Below, piece after piece: positions 24,526-33,053 of a DNA stretch of 61,057 bases. Position 1 is the stretch's first letter. Each line of letters starts with the position of its first letter. This DNA is from an uncultured Ruminococcus sp. (GTDB lineage Bacteria > Bacillota > Clostridia > Oscillospirales > Acutalibacteraceae): assembly GCA_902762375.1 (NCBI GenBank), contig CACWNY010000050.1, positions 20,201 to 81,257 of the forward strand, in the 5' to 3' direction. The position numbers and the translations under genes are program-made. The notes beneath the pieces are model-generated. The model saw only the letters and a list, made by a program, of their open reading frames with translations. It was not told where the DNA came from and made no database searches.

Positions 24526-26886
24526 CTAGCCGAGAACTTTTTTGGCAATGTCGACACTTTCTTTAGCGTCTTTGCTGTAAAAGTCCGCACCGATTTGCTT
24601 TGCGTATTCAGGAGTAAGCACCGCACCGCCGACCATAACCTTACAATCACAATGTTTTCGTAATAGTTTGATGGTTTCTTCCATAGATTTCAGGGTAGTG
24701 GTCATCAGGGCGGACAGTCCGACAAGTCTGACATTGTTTTCGACAGTGGCTTTGACGACTTCTTCATAATCGACATCTTTTCCCAAATCAATGACAGTAT
24801 AGCCGTAATTTTCTAGCAGAACTTTGACAATGTTCTTACCGATATCGTGAACATCGCCTTTGACAGTGGCAAGAACGATTTTCCCTTTGCTGACAGGATT
24901 ATTGTTTTCGGAGATAAGTTTTTTCTTGATAACCTCAAAACAGGCTTGCGATACGCTGGCGGACTGGATTAATTGTGGCAGGAAAATTTTTCCTTTTTCG
25001 AAAGCAACACCTGTCTTGTCAAGAGTGGGAATAAGATAATTGTTGATGATATCCATAGGGGAAAGAGTTTCCAGTAATTTTTCAGTAATTTCCGCCCCTT
25101 CTTTTTTCAGACCGTTTTCAATAGCATAATCCAGAGAGATATTCTGATGATTTTGCGTGGAGGGTGTTTTGGGAGTGGAGGTATTATTGTAAGCCTGAAT
25201 AAATTCCACAGAATTTTTATCAATATTAGCAAGCAACTTATAAGCCCGAACAGCTCCGACCATAGAAGCAACATTAGGGTTGATGATGGGCAAATCCAGA
25301 CCTTTCTGCAAAGCCATAGTGAGAAAGGTGGAGGTGACAAGTTCACGGTTTGGCAGACCGAACGAAATATTCGAAACACCCAGAACAGTTTTGACCCCCA
25401 GTTCATTTTTTACTCTTTCTAAAGCATTGAGGGTTTCCATAACGCCTTCCTGTTCGGCAGAAGCGGTCAGGGTCAGACAGTCTATATAAATATCGTCATT
25501 GGAAATACCCAAAACATTAGCTCTCTGCACGATTTTTTTTGCAATAGCAAAGCGTCCTTCAGCGGTTTTGGGAATACCGTCTTTATCAAGTGTAAGACCG
25601 ACAACGGACGCTCCGTATTTCTTGACAAGCGGTAAGACACTTTCTAAAGATTTTTCCTCACCGTTGACAGAGTTGACAATAGGTTTACCGCTGTATACAC
25701 GCAAGGCACTTTCCAGAACTTTCGGGATAGTGGAGTCAATCTGCAAAGGCACATCAACCACACCCTGAAGTCCTTTGATAGTGCGTACCATCATTTTTTC
25801 TTCATCAATTTCGGGCAGTCCCACATTGACATCAAGAATATCCGCTCCAGCGTGAACCTGTTCAATTCCCTGCGAAAGAATATAGTCAAGATTATTGTTG
25901 CGTAAAGCCTCTTTAAAAAGTTTTTTTCCCGTAGGATTAATGCGTTCACCGATGATACGGGGTTGATTGATGAGGACTGTTCGGCTTGAAGAACATACCG
26001 CAGAGGGGATTTGGGTAGAAATTTTTACAGGTTTCACGCCGACAAGTGCCTGACAAAGCATACGAATATATTCAGGAGTAGTACCGCAACACCCACCTAG
26101 AATAACCGCACCTGTGGGAACGATATGGTTTACCATACTGACGGCAAAATCTTGTGGGAGGAGGTCATATTTACCTGTAGCGGGGTCAGGCAGACCAGCG
26201 TTAGGTTTGACGATAATGGGTAGAGTAGTCCAGTGGGAAAGTTCGCTGACCACATCTTTCAGTTGTTCAGGACCAAGCGAACAGTTGACCCCTAAAGCGT
26301 CCACCCCAAGACCTTGCATAGTCAGAGCCATTGCCGAAACACTGCACCCTGTAAAGGTACGCTGATTTTCTTCAAAGGTCATAGTACAGATGACGGGTTT
26401 ATCACTGTTTTCTTTGGCAGAAAGAATACCTGCTTTAAGTTCACTCAAATCGGTCATGGTTTCAAAGACGATTAAATCCGCATTTTTTCCTGCAAGAATG
26501 ACTTCTTTGTAGATGTCATAGGCTTCATCAAAAGACAGACTGCCTGTCGGTTCCATAAGCTGACCGATAGGGCCAATATCCAACGCAACAAGACAGTTTG
26601 TATTTTCGACCGCACTTTTTGCTACACGGATACTTGCCTCAACGACTTCCCTGACAGAATAACCACATTCAGCAAGTTTATAGCGGTTTGCCCCGAATGT
26701 ATTGGAATAGACAATCATCGACCCAGCGTCAATATAGGAACGATGAATTTTTCGGACGATTTCGGGGTGGGTGATACTGAACAGTTCAGGACATTCGCCT
26801 GTTCTCAGACCGTTAGCCTGTAATTGTGTACCCATACCGCCATCAAGGATAACGAAGGGATTTTCACGGAGTAATTTATTCAGCAC
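24526..26886 (-). CDS. metH: Cobalamin-dependent methionine synthase, without activation domain
   Basis: Transfers the methyl group of methyl-tetrahydrofolate to homocysteine through cob(I)alamin. The 786-residue protein contains the homocysteine domain (1-290; zinc Cys in VNCSLG and LGGCCGTT), the pterin domain (about 305-560; IGERINPTG), and cap plus B12 domain (about 590-786; DVHDIGKNIV with the cobalt-ligand His, then GLSALMTTT). The SAM-binding reactivation domain is absent but encoded by the next gene upstream, overlapping by 11 bases. The GTG start has a distant SD. Confidence 0.95.
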   Translation of the reverse strand: MLNKLLRENPFVILDGGMGTQLQANGLRTGECPELFSITHPEIVRKIHRSYIDAGSMIVYSNTFGANRYKLAECGYSVREVVEASIRVAKSAVENTNCLVALDIGPIGQLMEPTGSLSFDEAYDIYKEVILAGKNADLIVFETMTDLSELKAGILSAKENSDKPVICTMTFEENQRTFTGCSVSAMALTMQGLGVDALGVNCSLGPEQLKDVVSELSHWTTLPIIVKPNAGLPDPATGKYDLLPQDFAVSMVNHIVPTGAVILGGCCGTTPEYIRMLCQALVGVKPVKISTQIPSAVCSSSRTVLINQPRIIGERINPTGKKLFKEALRNNNLDYILSQGIEQVHAGADILDVNVGLPEIDEEKMMVRTIKGLQGVVDVPLQIDSTIPKVLESALRVYSGKPIVNSVNGEEKSLESVLPLVKKYGASVVGLTLDKDGIPKTAEGRFAIAKKIVQRANVLGISNDDIYIDCLTLTASAEQEGVMETLNALERVKNELGVKTVLGVSNISFGLPNRELVTSTFLTMALQKGLDLPIINPNVASMVGAVRAYKLLANIDKNSVEFIQAYNNTSTPKTPSTQNHQNISLDYAIENGLKKEGAEITEKLLETLSPMDIINNYLIPTLDKTGVAFEKGKIFLPQLIQSASVSQACFEVIKKKLISENNNPVSKGKIVLATVKGDVHDIGKNIVKVLLENYGYTVIDLGKDVDYEEVVKATVENNVRLVGLSALMTTTLKSMEETIKLLRKHCDCKVMVGGAVLTPEYAKQIGADFYSKDAKESVDIAKKVLG

Positions 26887-27562
26887 AATGATGACCAGCC
26901 TTTCTGTACGGACAAGTGTTTTTCAGACGGCAACACACACAGCCACGCTTTGACACAGCAACAGGTGTATGGGACAGTCCGATAATTGCGGTGACGGATT
27001 TAATAGGAGTGAGGGTATGACTTTCGTTGGTACAGACACCGATTTTTCGTGGAGTATCTAAGATATCAAGAATAGTTTTCTGATGAGAAAGCGGTAAATC
27101 GTCATATCCTGGACTGAACCGCCATGTTTTATAACAGTTTTCATAGAGTTTGCCAAGTGAGGAATAGATTTCGGTTTCCGCCTTATCGCAGAGCTGTTCG
27201 ACAGCCACACTGGAAAAACTGTTGATGATAATCGCCTTAGACATATCTTCCAATTGTGTACGGCGGATTAAAGCGTCAATTTTCCCAGAGATAGTAGCAC
27301 ACATCAATACAACCGCAAAACAGTTTTCCAGATGTTTTCGTATCGCATTGCCTTGCAGAATGAGGTCAGTATTACCGACAACAATACCGTTTTCTGTTTC
27401 GCTGATGTCAAACACACCGTAGCGGTAGCGGGGAACACTGTTTTCAAGGACGGATTTTTCACATTCTTCCAGCATAGATAAGGTATTCGGGTCAGCTTTT
27501 CCGTCCTGAAAACCCATATACCGCAATGCTTCACGGTAATCCAGTTTTTCCAGTGTAATCAT
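26876..27562 (-). CDS. Methionine synthase activation domain protein (split MetH)
   Basis: Freestanding 228-residue homologue of the C-terminal SAM-binding domain that reductively remethylates oxidised cob(II)alamin in MetH. It has the family blocks EALRYMGF near the N terminus, RFSPGYDDLPLSHQKTIL and KSVTAIIGL, and a Cys-rich tail (GCVCCRLKNTCPYR) that could bind a metal centre. It overlaps metH by 11 bases, so the two are translationally coupled and presumably work as a complex. Confidence 0.92.
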   Translation of the reverse strand: MITLEKLDYREALRYMGFQDGKADPNTLSMLEECEKSVLENSVPRYRYGVFDISETENGIVVGNTDLILQGNAIRKHLENCFAVVLMCATISGKIDALIRRTQLEDMSKAIIINSFSSVAVEQLCDKAETEIYSSLGKLYENCYKTWRFSPGYDDLPLSHQKTILDILDTPRKIGVCTNESHTLTPIKSVTAIIGLSHTPVAVSKRGCVCCRLKNTCPYRKAGHHCAE

Positions 27563-27602
27563 ATATTTTCCTCACTATAAAATATCATTTGTTATAGCAC
27601 TT

Positions 27603-27710
27603 GTATGGCTTTGACAATTAAAAGTTTTGTCCACTTTTTCAAAAGTGGTGGGGTCAAGGGGCAAAGCCCCTTGTGGGATTTTTAAGGGCAAAGCCCTTAA
27701 ACTCCACAAA
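27603..27710 (+). repeat. Hairpin repeat, forward, lacking H4
   Basis: H1, H2 and H3 only, upstream of the split methionine synthase operon. Confidence 0.85.
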
Positions 27711-27802
27711 ATCTATTCCTCGAAATAACAAAAAAGGCAAATTGTTTTAATGCTAGCTTTTAAAATTTGATTTTTACTGGCACAAGAGGTCAATTAAAAC
27801 TT

Positions 27803-28024
27803 TCATATTCCATATTTCTCTTTTCTGTATTCTTCCAGTTCCTTGTTTTCGTCAAATTCAGGAACAGAGCGTCTTAATGCCTGTAATTTTTGAAAAGCGA
27901 TATCTCTTTTGTTCTGGTCTTCATCAACAACTGGATATAGTTCACGAAACATGGCAATAAACCCTTTAAGTTGTTCTTCACTTAATCTGTTGAAAATGCT
28001 GTAAGCGATATCTCTTGTACTCAT
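27803..28024 (-). CDS. Small antitoxin-like protein, 73 aa
   Basis: Begins MSTRDIAYSIFNRLSEEQLKGF and ends in a charged ELEEYRKEKYGI tail. The helix-rich N terminus and basic-acidic C terminus resemble type II antitoxins of the RelB/Phd-like kind, but no toxin gene is adjacent. SD AAAGGAAAA precedes ATG. Identity unproven; it may be a solitary or remnant antitoxin. Confidence 0.65.
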   Translation of the reverse strand: MSTRDIAYSIFNRLSEEQLKGFIAMFRELYPVVDEDQNKRDIAFQKLQALRRSVPEFDENKELEEYRKEKYGI

Positions 28025-28083
28025 AGAATATTTTCCTTTCTACGGAATTTTTAATGATAAAAAACAACCTGTAGCTGTAACAA

Positions 28084-28950
28084 TTAAAGGAGCGATTTGA
28101 TATTTTCGTAGATTTTGGTAGCGACATAGGGGTTGTTCATGGTATAGAGATGAATACCGTCTACACCATTGGCAATCAAATCGACAATCTGATTGACGGC
28201 ATAAGCAATTCCGGCATCACGCATAGCGGTAGGATTGTTGCCGTATTTCTGAATCATCATGGAGAATTTTCTGGGCAAGGACGCTCCGCACATATCAACC
28301 ATTCGCAACACCTGATTGGCATTGGTAACAGGCATAATTCCTGCCTCAACGGGAACATTAATTCCAGCAAGACGAACTTTTTTCATGAAATTATAAAACA
28401 GTTCATTGTCGAAGAACAGTTGTGAAATCAAAATATCAGTACCTGCATCCACTTTCTTTTTGAGGTTGAGAATATCTTGAACATCGTTTTCGGCTTCCAC
28501 ATGAACTTCGGGATAACAAGCTCCTGCAATACCCATTTCGGGATAGTGCGTTTTAATATAGGATACCAAATCACTTGCATAGGTAAAATCTTTTTTAGGC
28601 GGAATTTCGGGGTTGGTATCTCCTCTCAGAGCAAGGATATTTTCCACACCATATTTCTGGAAAGTCTGTATGGTATTGTCGATTTCGGAGAAACTGTTGG
28701 TCAGGCAAGTCAGATGGGCAACCGCTTCCACATTGCGAATACCTTTTATCATAGAGGCGATTTTACCGCAGTTATCGGTATTTCCCTTACCGCCTGCACT
28801 GTAGGTGACGCTGATATAGTCAGGGTTGATATCGGTAAGTTGTTCGATGGTTTCATAGACGGTATTGATATTGTCCTTGAATTTTTTTGGCGGAAATACT
28901 TCCAGTGAAAAAACAGTTCTGTCCTGATTGAATTTATCAATTATTCTCAT
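28084..28950 (-). CDS. metF: Methylenetetrahydrofolate reductase
   Basis: Flavin-dependent TIM-barrel enzyme making 5-methyl-tetrahydrofolate, the methyl donor for MetH encoded just downstream. The 288-residue protein has FSLEVFPPK at the N terminus, ISVTYSAGG, the LALRGD flavin-contact motif, and the QLFFDNELF and AGIMPV segments of the family. SD GGAAGGAG. It has its own promoter (28983-29011). A 73-aa gene lies between it and the metH pair. Confidence 0.95.
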   Translation of the reverse strand: MRIIDKFNQDRTVFSLEVFPPKKFKDNINTVYETIEQLTDINPDYISVTYSAGGKGNTDNCGKIASMIKGIRNVEAVAHLTCLTNSFSEIDNTIQTFQKYGVENILALRGDTNPEIPPKKDFTYASDLVSYIKTHYPEMGIAGACYPEVHVEAENDVQDILNLKKKVDAGTDILISQLFFDNELFYNFMKKVRLAGINVPVEAGIMPVTNANQVLRMVDMCGASLPRKFSMMIQKYGNNPTAMRDAGIAYAVNQIVDLIANGVDGIHLYTMNNPYVATKIYENIKSLL

Positions 28951-28982
28951 AAAGAAACTCCTTCCAAAGAGATTTTGGCTAT

Positions 28983-29011
28983 ATTATAACATGATTTTTA
29001 CGCAACGGCAA
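28983..29011 (-). promoter_or_regulatory. metF promoter
   Basis: Minus-strand TTGCCG (29006-29011), 17-base spacer, TATAAT (28983-28988) with extended -10 TGT. The leader is short (about 25 nt), so no S-box or cobalamin riboswitch fits here. Confidence 0.7.
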
Positions 29012-29076
29012 TCATTTTTAAAAAGGGAAAAAATATTTTCTGAAATGCGTAATTCGTCATCACAGAAAAAACACTT

Positions 29077-29195
29077 ATAGCTATGACAATTAAAAGTTTT
29101 TGTCGAACTTTTTTCAAAAAGTTCGTGGGGTCAAGGGGCAAAGCCCCTTGTGGGATTTTTAAGGGCAAAGCCCTTAAAGGGCGACAGTCCTTTAA
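29077..29195 (+). repeat. Hairpin repeat, forward, with partial extra H3
   Basis: H1 (CGAAC/GTTCG stem), H2, H3, then a GGGCGACAGTCC fragment. No H4. From 29196 to 29352 I see only AT-rich sequence and a weak TATTAT (29280-29290) that may serve the protease gene. Confidence 0.8.
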
Positions 29196-29352
29196 CAGAA
29201 TATTTTCGGAAAAAAATCATGAACTTTTTGTGAATAATAAAAGATTAAAGAAATTTCAATAAAACTTCAAGGTTTGTGTATTATCATACAGACAATCCAA
29301 AAGAAAGATAAATCTGACAGACAAAATCTCACAGAGAAAGGAAAGATTTTTT

Positions 29353-30897
29353 ATGACAAACAATAATAACAATAATTTCAATGACAAATATAATGAATAT
29401 TCATCAGACAACAATAATGTCTATGCAAACAGCAATCCTTACGGCGATACCCCTTCCGAAAATACTTACAGCAATACTTCCTCACAAAATCCTTATACTT
29501 CTTCTCAGACTTCTCACCCGACAAGCGAAAGTTCGGAATACAGCTATGTGTACCACAGAGCAACCCCCACTACATCAACGCAAAACACCACTAACCCCTA
29601 TCAGACCCCCTCTTCACAGAATATTTATTCTTCCTCCACTGCAAATACCGAACTTAAAAAGAAAAAAAGTCATAAAGGTTCATTTTTACTCAAAGCGATT
29701 GTAGCAGGATTATGTTTCGGAATCGTGGCAGGCAGTGTGATGGCAGGTATCAATTACGCAGGCAATAAAATGCTTCCGAACACATCTTCAGGAAATACCA
29801 TCTCCACAACAGGCTCTTTAAAGACGGTAACTGACAATAACGGTACGGCTGTCAGTACCACATATGATGTAGCAAAAGTGGTTGAACAGGTCATGCCTGC
29901 AATGGTATCCATCAACATCAAAGGTACACAGACCGTACAAAATCCTTATAGTGATTTCTTCAGTTTCGGGTTTGGTTTCGGGGGCGGAAATGACAGCTAT
30001 CAACAGGAAATCAGCGGTAGTGGTTCAGGAATTATCATTTCTCAGAACGATAACGAACTGTTGATTGTCACGAACAATCATGTAGTAGAAAACGCTAATG
30101 AAATCAATGTCACATTCAACAATAAATCCACCTCTTCGGCAACTATCAAAGGTACAGAAGCGGATTATGATTTAGCGGTTATCAGTGTAAAATTATCAGA
30201 CATTTCTCAGGAAACAAAAGATAAGATTGCCGTTGCGACATTGGGCGATTCGAATAAACTGCAACTTGGTCAGCCTGCCGTAGCGATAGGAAACGCATTA
30301 GGTTACGGACAGTCGGTCACAGTAGGTTATATCAGTGCATTGGAAAGAGAAGTCCAGATGACAGACAACACCATGACGCTTATCCAGACAGACGCAGCTA
30401 TCAATCCAGGTAACAGTGGTGGTGCATTACTAGATATGAACGGTAATGTCATAGGGATTAATTCCGCCAAATATTCCGATACTGATGTAGAGGGTATGGG
30501 ATATGCCATTCCGATATCAGACGCAACACCCATTATCGAAGATTTGATAAACAACACTTCTCATGCACAGTCCAGACAGGCATATCTTGGTATTGCAGGA
30601 ACAGATGTCACCGACAGTTATTCACAGTCGTTCGGATTGCCGTCAGGTATTTATATTTCCAAAGTCACATCAGGTTCACCTGCCGACAAAGCAGGTTTAC
30701 AGGCTGGCGATATCATTACCAAATTCAACGGTGATGAAGTCAAGACCATGTCCAGCTTACAGGCAAAACTCAAAGCCAGAAAACCTGAAGAAACTATAGA
30801 AGTCACCGTACAAAGACAGCAACGCAACGGCGGTTATAAAGAAGTTACCGTATCCGTTACACTCGGAGCAAAATCTGATGCTCCTGCCACAGAATAA
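29353..30897 (+). CDS. HtrA/DegP-like membrane serine protease with PDZ domain
   Basis: Surface quality-control protease (S1C family), 514 residues. Cytosolic Asn/Ser/Thr-rich N-terminal tail (1-100), one membrane span (about 113-133), trypsin-like domain with catalytic His243 (NNHVV), Asp273 (DLAVI) and Ser355 (NPGNSGGAL), and a PDZ domain (about 415-505; SPADKAGLQAGDII). Unlike many relatives, the long tail before the span is a low-complexity Asn-rich stretch. SD AAAGGAAAG. Terminator 30939-30971. Confidence 0.95.
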   Translation: MTNNNNNNFNDKYNEYSSDNNNVYANSNPYGDTPSENTYSNTSSQNPYTSSQTSHPTSESSEYSYVYHRATPTTSTQNTTNPYQTPSSQNIYSSSTANTELKKKKSHKGSFLLKAIVAGLCFGIVAGSVMAGINYAGNKMLPNTSSGNTISTTGSLKTVTDNNGTAVSTTYDVAKVVEQVMPAMVSINIKGTQTVQNPYSDFFSFGFGFGGGNDSYQQEISGSGSGIIISQNDNELLIVTNNHVVENANEINVTFNNKSTSSATIKGTEADYDLAVISVKLSDISQETKDKIAVATLGDSNKLQLGQPAVAIGNALGYGQSVTVGYISALEREVQMTDNTMTLIQTDAAINPGNSGGALLDMNGNVIGINSAKYSDTDVEGMGYAIPISDATPIIEDLINNTSHAQSRQAYLGIAGTDVTDSYSQSFGLPSGIYISKVTSGSPADKAGLQAGDIITKFNGDEVKTMSSLQAKLKARKPEETIEVTVQRQQRNGGYKEVTVSVTLGAKSDAPATE

Positions 30898-30938
30898 ACC
30901 AACAAGTGTTTTTCATTAATATACCTCTCTTTGTCCAG

Positions 30939-30971
30939 AAAAGCCACCGCACTTTAAGTGCGGTGGCTTTT
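30939..30971 (+). terminator. Terminator of the HtrA-like gene
   Basis: AAAAGCCACCGCAC pairs perfectly with GTGCGGTGGCTTTT over a 5-base loop. Confidence 0.85.
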
Positions 30972-30976
30972 AATAG

Positions 30977-31087
30977 TTTTGGGAGTTAAAGGGCTTCGCC
31001 CTTTAAAATTCTGATAAGGGGCTGCCGCCCCTTAACCCCGCCCACTTTTTGAAAAAAGTGGACAAAAACTTTTAATTGTCACAGCTA
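30977..31087 (-). repeat. Hairpin repeat, reverse, lacking H4
   Basis: H3, H2 and H1 in reverse between the HtrA terminator and the asparagine-synthetase-like gene. Confidence 0.85.
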
Positions 31088-31146
31088 CAGGTGGTTTTTC
31101 TATAATTACGAATCAGAAAATAATCCAACTGTTCAGGTTACTGCTT

Positions 31147-32679
31147 TCAGAACTTCAAATCATACCAGAGAATAAAGACATAGACAGCATAAATTCTGCC
31201 CCAAGAGAACTCATCGCCCCCCAGATAATTTTCCCATAAAGATTTGAGAGCGGACTGATTGAAAAATTTCTGAGAAGTTTCGCCGAAAAGTTTTTCCACA
31301 ACAGTTTTATTGAATTTTTCGTCGGAGAGCCATTTGCGGACAGGTACAGCAAAGCCGACTTTCTGACGGAAAGCGATTTCGTCAGGCAGAACACTGCTTG
31401 CAGCTTTACGGAACACATATTTATTATGACCTTCGGCAAATTTCATTTCGGGAGGGATTTTGCTTGCCACATTAAATAATCTCACATCGCTGAAAGGGGT
31501 ATGCAATTCTATACCACACGCTGTACTTGTACGGTCAGTGTTGAGGTAGATATCGCCCTCAAGCCACAAAGAAATATCCATTGTAAGTTTTTTATTCAGT
31601 TCATCTTGTCCTTGCACTTCATTCCAGAGTTTTTCAACAGGGTCTGTAAATTTAACACTTTCGTCAAAATTCAGCATAAGCGACCTGACAACCTCTTCCG
31701 ACATAATATGTGAACAGGTCAGATATACCCAGTCTTTGCCCAGAACTCTTTTATGAGCGTTGTAACCGCCGAAAAATTCGTCGATACCCTCACCCGAATA
31801 GACAACCTTCGTTTTCTGACTGACCGCCTCACATCCCAGCGAAAACGCAACCGCAGACGCATCACCTAATGGTTGTCCCATTTTGTCAATGACCGTAGGT
31901 ATTCTGGCAAAATATTCATCAGGGGTTATCATTTTCACGCTGAAATTCTTTCCCAGAACTTCTGCTGTATATCTTGCCAATGCCGATTCATCAAACCCTG
32001 ATTCCGCATAGCCGATAGTGTTGGCACATTGTGCATCACTTACGGCAAATAAATAAGATGAATCCACACCACCAGACAAAAATGACTCTTTATAAGGAAG
32101 TTGTGTATCTTCACGCTCTTCGTTAAGAATTTCGCTGACCGTTTTCTGAATTTCGTCAGCCCATTCATCAGCCGTTTTAGTGTAGTCTGGCGTAAAGACA
32201 GGTTTCCAGTAGCAATACACCTTTACTTCTTTTCCGTCCCATACCGCATAATGTCCAGGCATAAGTTTGCAGATACCCTCATAAAAAGTTTCTTCGCCGA
32301 TAGGATAACCGTAAAATAAATATTGCTGAAGCATACGCTTGTTCAGAACTTTTGTCACACGGCTGTCAGCAACGATTTCGTTGATATCTCCCGAACACAG
32401 CATTTCATTTTCCACGACCGTATAGAACATCTGCTTTTGTCCCACATTATCTCTGATACAGAACAGTTTCTGTAAACTGTCGTCCCAAATCGCAATCGCA
32501 AACATACCACAAAGATGGTTCATCATTTCCATCTGCCATTTTTCATACGCATGAACAAGAATTTCCTTTTCACGCTGTTCACGGTCAAGCGTCAGCGGTA
32601 TTTCCAGTTCGGTGCAAAGTTTCTTCCAGTTTCGGATATATCCGCTGAAATATCTTATTTGTATAGCATTGTCGTTCAT
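31147..32679 (-). CDS. Asparagine synthetase B-like protein lacking the N-terminal glutaminase Cys
   Basis: 510 residues. The C-terminal ATP-pyrophosphatase domain is intact (PP-loop LSGGVDSSYL at 201-210; GEGIDEFFGGYNAHK; ELHTPFSDVRL). The N-terminal region aligns with only the second half of the class II glutamine amidotransferase fold (YFSGYIRNWKKL like NGEIYNYKEL; MFAIAIWD). The usual MCGI start with catalytic Cys and about 70 residues are missing, and no in-frame upstream extension exists. It might use ammonia, or act like beta-lactam synthetase-type relatives. SD AGGGG and a strong promoter argue it is expressed. Confidence 0.85.
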   Translation of the reverse strand: MNDNAIQIRYFSGYIRNWKKLCTELEIPLTLDREQREKEILVHAYEKWQMEMMNHLCGMFAIAIWDDSLQKLFCIRDNVGQKQMFYTVVENEMLCSGDINEIVADSRVTKVLNKRMLQQYLFYGYPIGEETFYEGICKLMPGHYAVWDGKEVKVYCYWKPVFTPDYTKTADEWADEIQKTVSEILNEEREDTQLPYKESFLSGGVDSSYLFAVSDAQCANTIGYAESGFDESALARYTAEVLGKNFSVKMITPDEYFARIPTVIDKMGQPLGDASAVAFSLGCEAVSQKTKVVYSGEGIDEFFGGYNAHKRVLGKDWVYLTCSHIMSEEVVRSLMLNFDESVKFTDPVEKLWNEVQGQDELNKKLTMDISLWLEGDIYLNTDRTSTACGIELHTPFSDVRLFNVASKIPPEMKFAEGHNKYVFRKAASSVLPDEIAFRQKVGFAVPVRKWLSDEKFNKTVVEKLFGETSQKFFNQSALKSLWENYLGGDEFSWGRIYAVYVFILWYDLKF

Positions 32680-32713
32680 TAATATAAACCCCTCCGTGTC
32701 GAATTTTGTAGAA

Positions 32714-32742
32714 ATTATATCATCTCAAAAAAAAATAGTCAA
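32714..32742 (-). promoter_or_regulatory. Promoter of the asparagine-synthetase-like gene
   Basis: Minus-strand TTGACT (32737-32742), 17-base spacer, TATAAT (32714-32719), directly adjoining a hairpin repeat. Confidence 0.8.
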
Positions 32743-32745
32743 TAG

Positions 32746-33047
32746 GTTAAGGGCGTTGCCTTTAACAATCCTATCAGGGGCTTTGCCCCTGAAACCCCAT
32801 GAGGGGCTTTGCCCCTCAACCCCACGAACTTTTTGAAAAAAGTTCGACAAAAACTTTCATGGCTCACTTCGTTCGGAAATTTCCACTAAGTGTCAGCGGT
32901 GACAATGAAAAGTTTTTTGTCCACTTTTTTTCAAAAAAGTGGGCGGGGTTAAGGGGCGGCAGCCCCTTAGCAGGATTTTTAAGGGCGGCAGCCCTTAAAC
33001 TCATCAAAATTCAAACAAAATTTGCGTAAGCAAATTTTGACAATAAC
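32746..33047. repeat. Hairpin repeat, head-to-head dimer
   Basis: Reverse half with H3, two H2 units (CAGGGG...CCCCTG and GAGGGG...CCCCTC) and H1 (GTTCG stem); linker with CACTTCGTTCGG; forward half H1 (CCAC stem), H2, H3 and H4. Confidence 0.85.
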
Positions 33048-33053
33048 GATTTG

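Noticed and set aside
27803..28024. Complete toxin-antitoxin pair
   Set aside because: Only the antitoxin-like 73-aa gene is present; neighbours are metF and the split metH operon, with no toxin-sized partner.
28951..29076. SAM or cobalamin riboswitch before metF and metH
   Set aside because: The metF leader is about 25 nt and the metH leader shows only a hairpin repeat; no conserved riboswitch core is visible.
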